A stretch of 10,371 nt of DNA from an uncultured bacterium (lineage in GTDB: Bacteria > Bacteroidota > Bacteroidia > Chitinophagales > CAIODY01): assembly GCA_903871715.1 (NCBI GenBank), contig CAIQHW010000418.1, forward strand, positions 1 to 10,371. The letters are read 5' to 3'. The notes below the pieces were generated by a model, which saw only the letters and a program-made list of their open reading frames with translations, did no database searches and had not been told where the DNA came from. Positions 7,645 through 10,371 of the stretch are shown here, piece by piece. Made by a program: the position numbers and the translations under genes. Every line of letters begins with the position of its first letter. Positions within the stretch are counted from its first letter, which is position 1.

Positions 7645-8568
7645 ATGAAAAAATATTTGTTGATTATACTTTCGGTTTTGTTGGGCGGTGTTTTTTTATT
7701 TTCGGGCTATGCCAAATTGTTTCCTATCGAGCCTTTTGAATTTAATTTCATACACATTGGCGTTGCCAATTGGATAACTGCGCCAGTTATTTCGCGGTTA
7801 CTAATTTCGTTAGAATTTTTTATTGGCATTTTATTAATCCTCAATTTTCGGCTCAAAGAATTTACTTTAAAAGCTACGTTGGCTTTACTTTTATTTTTTA
7901 CTGCTTATTTAATTTTTCAAATCATTAAAGAAGGCAACAGTGGCAACTGTGGCTGCTTTGGCGAAGTGTTGAAAATGACACCACTGCAATCTATTCTTAA
8001 AAATGTGGCAATGATTTTTGTAGTTTTGGTGTTGTTATTTTTCCATCATCACATCAATTGGAAATGGAAAAATGAAGTGTATTTTTTGGTAGCAGCCATT
8101 TGCATTGCCACCACCATTTTTCTAAATCCATTTGATTACTTGGCTGCAAAAATGATGAAAGATGAAATAACCGATGTGCCTTTAAATGTAGATACTTTGT
8201 ATCATTCAAAAAATGCGTATCCTGCGCCAACAGTAGATTTGAGGCATGGCAAATACATTGTTTGTTTGTTGAGTTTAAAATGTCAACACTGTTTAGATGC
8301 TGCTTTTAAAATGAACATCATTAAAAAACAAATGCCCGAAGCCCCCTTCTACTTTGTGTTTGGAGGTGTAAAACAAAATTTACAATACTTTTTAGATAAA
8401 TCGAAACATCAAAATATTCCTTACACTTTGTTTGAAGACAATTATTTCTTTACCATGTGCGGCGGCGTATATCCTGGCATTTATTATGTAGAAAATGGCA
8501 TCATTAAACGCAAAGGCAACATTTATACATTGAATGAAGATGAAATAAAAAAATGGCTGAAACATTAG
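7645..8568 (+). CDS. MauE/DoxX-like membrane protein fused to a periplasmic thioredoxin-like domain
   Basis: The 307-aa product starts at the ATG at 7645. A longer frame from a TTG at 7594 would translate through the terminator hairpin and is rejected. Five membrane helices are visible (about 4-25, 50-69, 74-95, 114-134, 143-161). The first four with FLFSGYAKL at 17-25 and GNCGCFGE at 100-107 (C102, C104) match the MauE/DoxX-type quinone- or thiol-linked membrane family. The fifth helix leads to a C-terminal thioredoxin-like domain (about 190-307) with active-site CQHC at 213-216, further cysteines at 207 and 272, and a likely cis-proline loop VYPGIYYVENG (P277). By topology the CxxC would face the periplasm. 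The role is probably thiol-disulfide exchange driven by the membrane part; the substrate is unknown. No promoter of its own is obvious, so expression may depend on readthrough from the lipoprotein pair or on a very short-leader start. Confidence 0.85.
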   Translation: MKKYLLIILSVLLGGVFLFSGYAKLFPIEPFEFNFIHIGVANWITAPVISRLLISLEFFIGILLILNFRLKEFTLKATLALLLFFTAYLIFQIIKEGNSGNCGCFGEVLKMTPLQSILKNVAMIFVVLVLLFFHHHINWKWKNEVYFLVAAICIATTIFLNPFDYLAAKMMKDEITDVPLNVDTLYHSKNAYPAPTVDLRHGKYIVCLLSLKCQHCLDAAFKMNIIKKQMPEAPFYFVFGGVKQNLQYFLDKSKHQNIPYTLFEDNYFFTMCGGVYPGIYYVENGIIKRKGNIYTLNEDEIKKWLKH

Positions 8569-8650
8569 CCAGTCATCGGTTCACAATTTTCAGAAGTCTG
8601 CAAATTCAAAGCACTGAATACTGATGAATATAAACTGAATGCTAATTTCT

Positions 8651-8658
8651 TACTTTTG
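8651..8658 (+). promoter_or_regulatory. Bacteroidota -7 element directly before neuB
   Basis: TACTTTTG matches TAnnTTTG perfectly and ends 4 bp before the ATG at 8663. Transcription from it would start at or next to the start codon, giving a leaderless or near-leaderless mRNA. It also argues against the alternative ATG at 8639, which lies upstream of the box. No -33 TTTG is seen at the expected spacing. Confidence 0.45.
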
Positions 8659-8662
8659 TAAA

Positions 8663-9679
8663 ATGATTTCAAAAACCAAAACACTCATCATTGCCGAAGC
8701 TGGTGTAAACCATAATGGCGATATTTTGTTGGCAAAAAAACTGATTGAAGAAGCAGCCAAAGCTGGTGCCAATTATGTAAAATTTCAAACTTTTATTACC
8801 GAAGAAGTCATCAGCAAAGATGCACCAAAGGCTGATTACCAAAAGGTTTCAACAGATAGTGATGAATCACAATTCGACATGGTTAAGAAATTGGAATTGA
8901 GCGAAGCTGCACATTACGAATTGCAAGCGCATTGCGAAAAATATAACATTGGTTTTCTTTCTACGCCTTTTGATTTGCCCAGTATTGATTTATTGCATCG
9001 CATGAAATTGAAGCTAATTAAAATTCCATCGGGCGAAATAAATAATGTGCCTTATTTGCGCCACATGGCTGGAAAGTTTGACCAATACTTGCTTTCAACT
9101 GGTATGAGCGATATTGCCGAAATAAAATTTGCCATAAAAATATTGACTAAAAAAGGTGTCGACAGATGGCAAATCACAACTCTACACTGCAACACTGAAT
9201 ATCCAACATCGTTTGAAGATGTGAATTTAAGAGCCATGAAAACGATAGAAAAAATGGTACGAACTGATATGGGTTACAGCGACCACACCATCGGCTGGGA
9301 AGTGGCTGTGGCTGCGGTGGCAATGGGTGCAACGGTGATTGAAAAACATTTTACACTGGATAAAAATATGGCAGGACCTGACCACAAAGCATCGCTTGAA
9401 CCAAACGAATTAAAAACATTGGTTGATAAAATACGCTTGATAGAAATCGCTTTGGGTAGCAGCGATAAATTTGTTTCTGATGCTGCCAAACGAAATGCTT
9501 TAGTAGCTAAAAAGAGTATTGTAGCAAAAACAGACATTAGCAAACACGAAAAATTTACCGCAAAAAATGTAACCGTAATGCGCCCTGGAACTGGTATTAG
9601 CGCTATGCGATGGGATGAAGTAATAGGCAGTTTTGCACAACGAGATTTTAAAAAAGGCGAAATGATTTCCTTATCATAA
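8663..9679 (+). CDS. neuB: N-acetylneuraminate (nonulosonic acid) synthase, NeuB family
   Basis: This 338-aa cytoplasmic enzyme condenses phosphoenolpyruvate with an N-acyl hexosamine (ManNAc or a di-N-acetyl analogue) to form a nine-carbon acid. It has the full NeuB TIM barrel with EAGVNHNGD (12-20), KFQTF (40-44), STPFD (100-104), KIPSGEINN (120-128), LSTGM (144-148), LHCNTEYPT (174-182), GYSDHT (204-209) and EKHFTLDKNMAGPDH (227-241). H208 and H229 are 21 residues apart, as are the metal-binding His pair of the meningococcal enzyme. A C-terminal SAF/antifreeze-like domain (about 280-338) carries KKSIVA and RPGTGI with Arg307, the residue expected to contact the acyl group of the partner subunit. 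The ATG at 8663 is chosen because MISKTKTLIIAEAG fits the family start and a -7 box lies between it and the ATG at 8639. Whether the product is Neu5Ac, legionaminate or another nonulosonate cannot be decided here. A neuD-like gene follows. Confidence 0.93.
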   Translation: MISKTKTLIIAEAGVNHNGDILLAKKLIEEAAKAGANYVKFQTFITEEVISKDAPKADYQKVSTDSDESQFDMVKKLELSEAAHYELQAHCEKYNIGFLSTPFDLPSIDLLHRMKLKLIKIPSGEINNVPYLRHMAGKFDQYLLSTGMSDIAEIKFAIKILTKKGVDRWQITTLHCNTEYPTSFEDVNLRAMKTIEKMVRTDMGYSDHTIGWEVAVAAVAMGATVIEKHFTLDKNMAGPDHKASLEPNELKTLVDKIRLIEIALGSSDKFVSDAAKRNALVAKKSIVAKTDISKHEKFTAKNVTVMRPGTGISAMRWDEVIGSFAQRDFKKGEMISLS

Positions 9680-9727
9680 ATCCGATTTAAAGATTTTAAA
9701 AAGTGCAATTTCAAAATAAAATATAGA

Positions 9728-9771
9728 AGCCACGAACGCCTAAATCTAAATTTATTCTTGCATTTGTGGCT
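9728..9771. repeat. Imperfect inverted repeat between neuB and neuD
   Basis: AGCCACGAACGC (9728-9739) and GCATTTGTGGCT (9760-9771) are inverted copies with one mismatch and one G-T pair, separated by a 20-base AT-rich loop. No T-run follows on the plus strand, so it is not a typical terminator. Two imperfect -7 boxes overlap its right arm (TATTCTTG at 9753-9760 and TGCATTTG at 9759-9766), so a promoter for neuD could lie within it. It looks like a decayed copy of the CCACGAAT-type palindromes scattered between genes in this phylum, but that is from memory. Confidence 0.4.
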
Positions 9772-9784
9772 ATAAAATACGAAA

Positions 9785-10371
9785 ATGAAAAATCAAATTA
9801 TCCTTGTAGGCTATGCTGGTCATGCATTTGTGGCAGCAGATATATTTTTGCAATCGGGGCAAACACTGTTAGGTTATTGCGAAAAAGAAGAAAAACAATT
9901 CAATCCATTTGGGTTAAAATATTTGGGTATGCAAACCGATCAAGCCGCAAAAAAATATTTAAAAACCAACTTGGCTTTTATTGCCATTGGCGATAATCTA
10001 ATTCGCAAAACTATTTTTCAATCGTTGGCAAATGATTTTGAAATCACCAATGCTATTCATCCTTCATCTATCATGGCTACACATGTTGAAGTGGGCAATG
10101 GCACTATGCTTTCGGCTGGAGTGGTCATTAATGCTTGTGCTAAAATTGGCGATGGGGTAATTTTAAATACAGGCTGTATTATAGAACACGAATGTACGAT
10201 TGAAGATTTTGTGCACATTGCACCCAGTGCTGTTTTGTGTGGCAATGTAAAAGTAGGAGAGGGTAGTTTTGTAGGTGCAAATGCAGTGATAAAACAAGGC
10301 ATTACCATTGGAAAACATTGTGTAATAGGCACTGGAGCTGTGGTTTTAAAAAATGTAGAAGATGGAAAAAC
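9785..10371 (+). CDS. neuD: NeuD/PglD-like sugar O- or N-acyltransferase, 3' end cut by window edge
   Basis: The ATG at 9785 opens a frame of 195 complete codons that is still open at the right edge; family members are about 205-215 aa, so only the tail is missing. The amino half is a small Rossmann-like sugar-nucleotide domain beginning IILVGYAGHAFVAADI (5-20) with AFIAIGDN near 64-71. The carboxyl half is a left-handed beta helix of hexapeptide repeats from about residue 95 (IHPSSIMATHVEVGNGTMLSAG... to VIGTGAVV). It contains NTGCIIEHECTIEDFVHIAP, where the first His-Glu lies where the catalytic His-acidic pair of PglD sits. Such enzymes use acetyl-CoA to acetylate a sialic acid or an aminosugar nucleotide. 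Its place 105 bp after neuB supports a role in nonulosonate synthesis or decoration. The usual GxGGH dinucleotide-like loop is GYAGH here. The gene symbol rests on family and context, not on substrate evidence. Confidence 0.85.
   Translation, partial: MKNQIILVGYAGHAFVAADIFLQSGQTLLGYCEKEEKQFNPFGLKYLGMQTDQAAKKYLKTNLAFIAIGDNLIRKTIFQSLANDFEITNAIHPSSIMATHVEVGNGTMLSAGVVINACAKIGDGVILNTGCIIEHECTIEDFVHIAPSAVLCGNVKVGEGSFVGANAVIKQGITIGKHCVIGTGAVVLKNVEDGK

Noticed and set aside
8639..8662. Upstream ATG start for NeuB
   Set aside because: It adds eight residues not seen in the family and lies before a perfect -7 promoter box; ATG 8663 fits the NeuB start.
9274..9714. 146-codon minus-strand open frame opposite neuB
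   Set aside because: It is an antisense shadow of a clearly coding NeuB region; its product shows no recognisable domain.
10057..10332. Minus-strand open frame opposite the NeuD-like gene
   Set aside because: It is an antisense shadow of the hexapeptide-repeat coding sequence.

Overview
The window looks like chromosomal DNA from a member of the Bacteroidota, plausibly of the Chitinophagales/Sphingobacteriales type. The evidence is low GC content, A-rich translation starts without Shine-Dalgarno sites, three perfect matches to the Bacteroidota -7 promoter consensus TAnnTTTG, small lipoproteins with a Bacteroidota-style lipobox, and a very large secreted protein of a type common in this phylum. 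Placement below phylum level is a guess.

Left block (1-6922, all on the minus strand). In transcription order it holds a 494-aa Wzx/MOP-type polysaccharide flippase, a long-chain trans-polyprenyl diphosphate synthase that overlaps it through a TTGA junction (TTG start inside the TGA stop), a 1150-aa exported protein that is probably outer-membrane/beta-rich and has an EF-hand-like calcium loop, and a family 2-like glycosyltransferase that runs off the left edge. The last two are separated from their neighbours by gaps of 109 and 78 bp and may be transcribed independently.

Centre (6923-7644). A 153-bp divergent control region faces the flippase on one side and, on the other, two tandem paralogous Cys/Thr-rich lipoproteins of 83 and 71 aa. 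These are followed by a strong intrinsic terminator.

Right block (7645-10371, plus strand). A five-helix membrane protein joins a MauE/DoxX-like domain (CGC motif) to an extracytoplasmic thioredoxin-like domain (CQHC). After it come a complete NeuB-type sialic/nonulosonic acid synthase and a NeuD/PglD-like acyltransferase cut by the right edge.

The flippase, glycosyltransferase, NeuB and NeuD point to surface-glycan synthesis that includes a nonulosonic acid. The polyprenyl synthase more likely supplies the menaquinone side chain. The least explained material is the lipoprotein pair and its closeness to a membrane thiol-redox protein, together with the 1150-aa protein. No tRNA, rRNA, CRISPR array, transposase or phage gene was seen.
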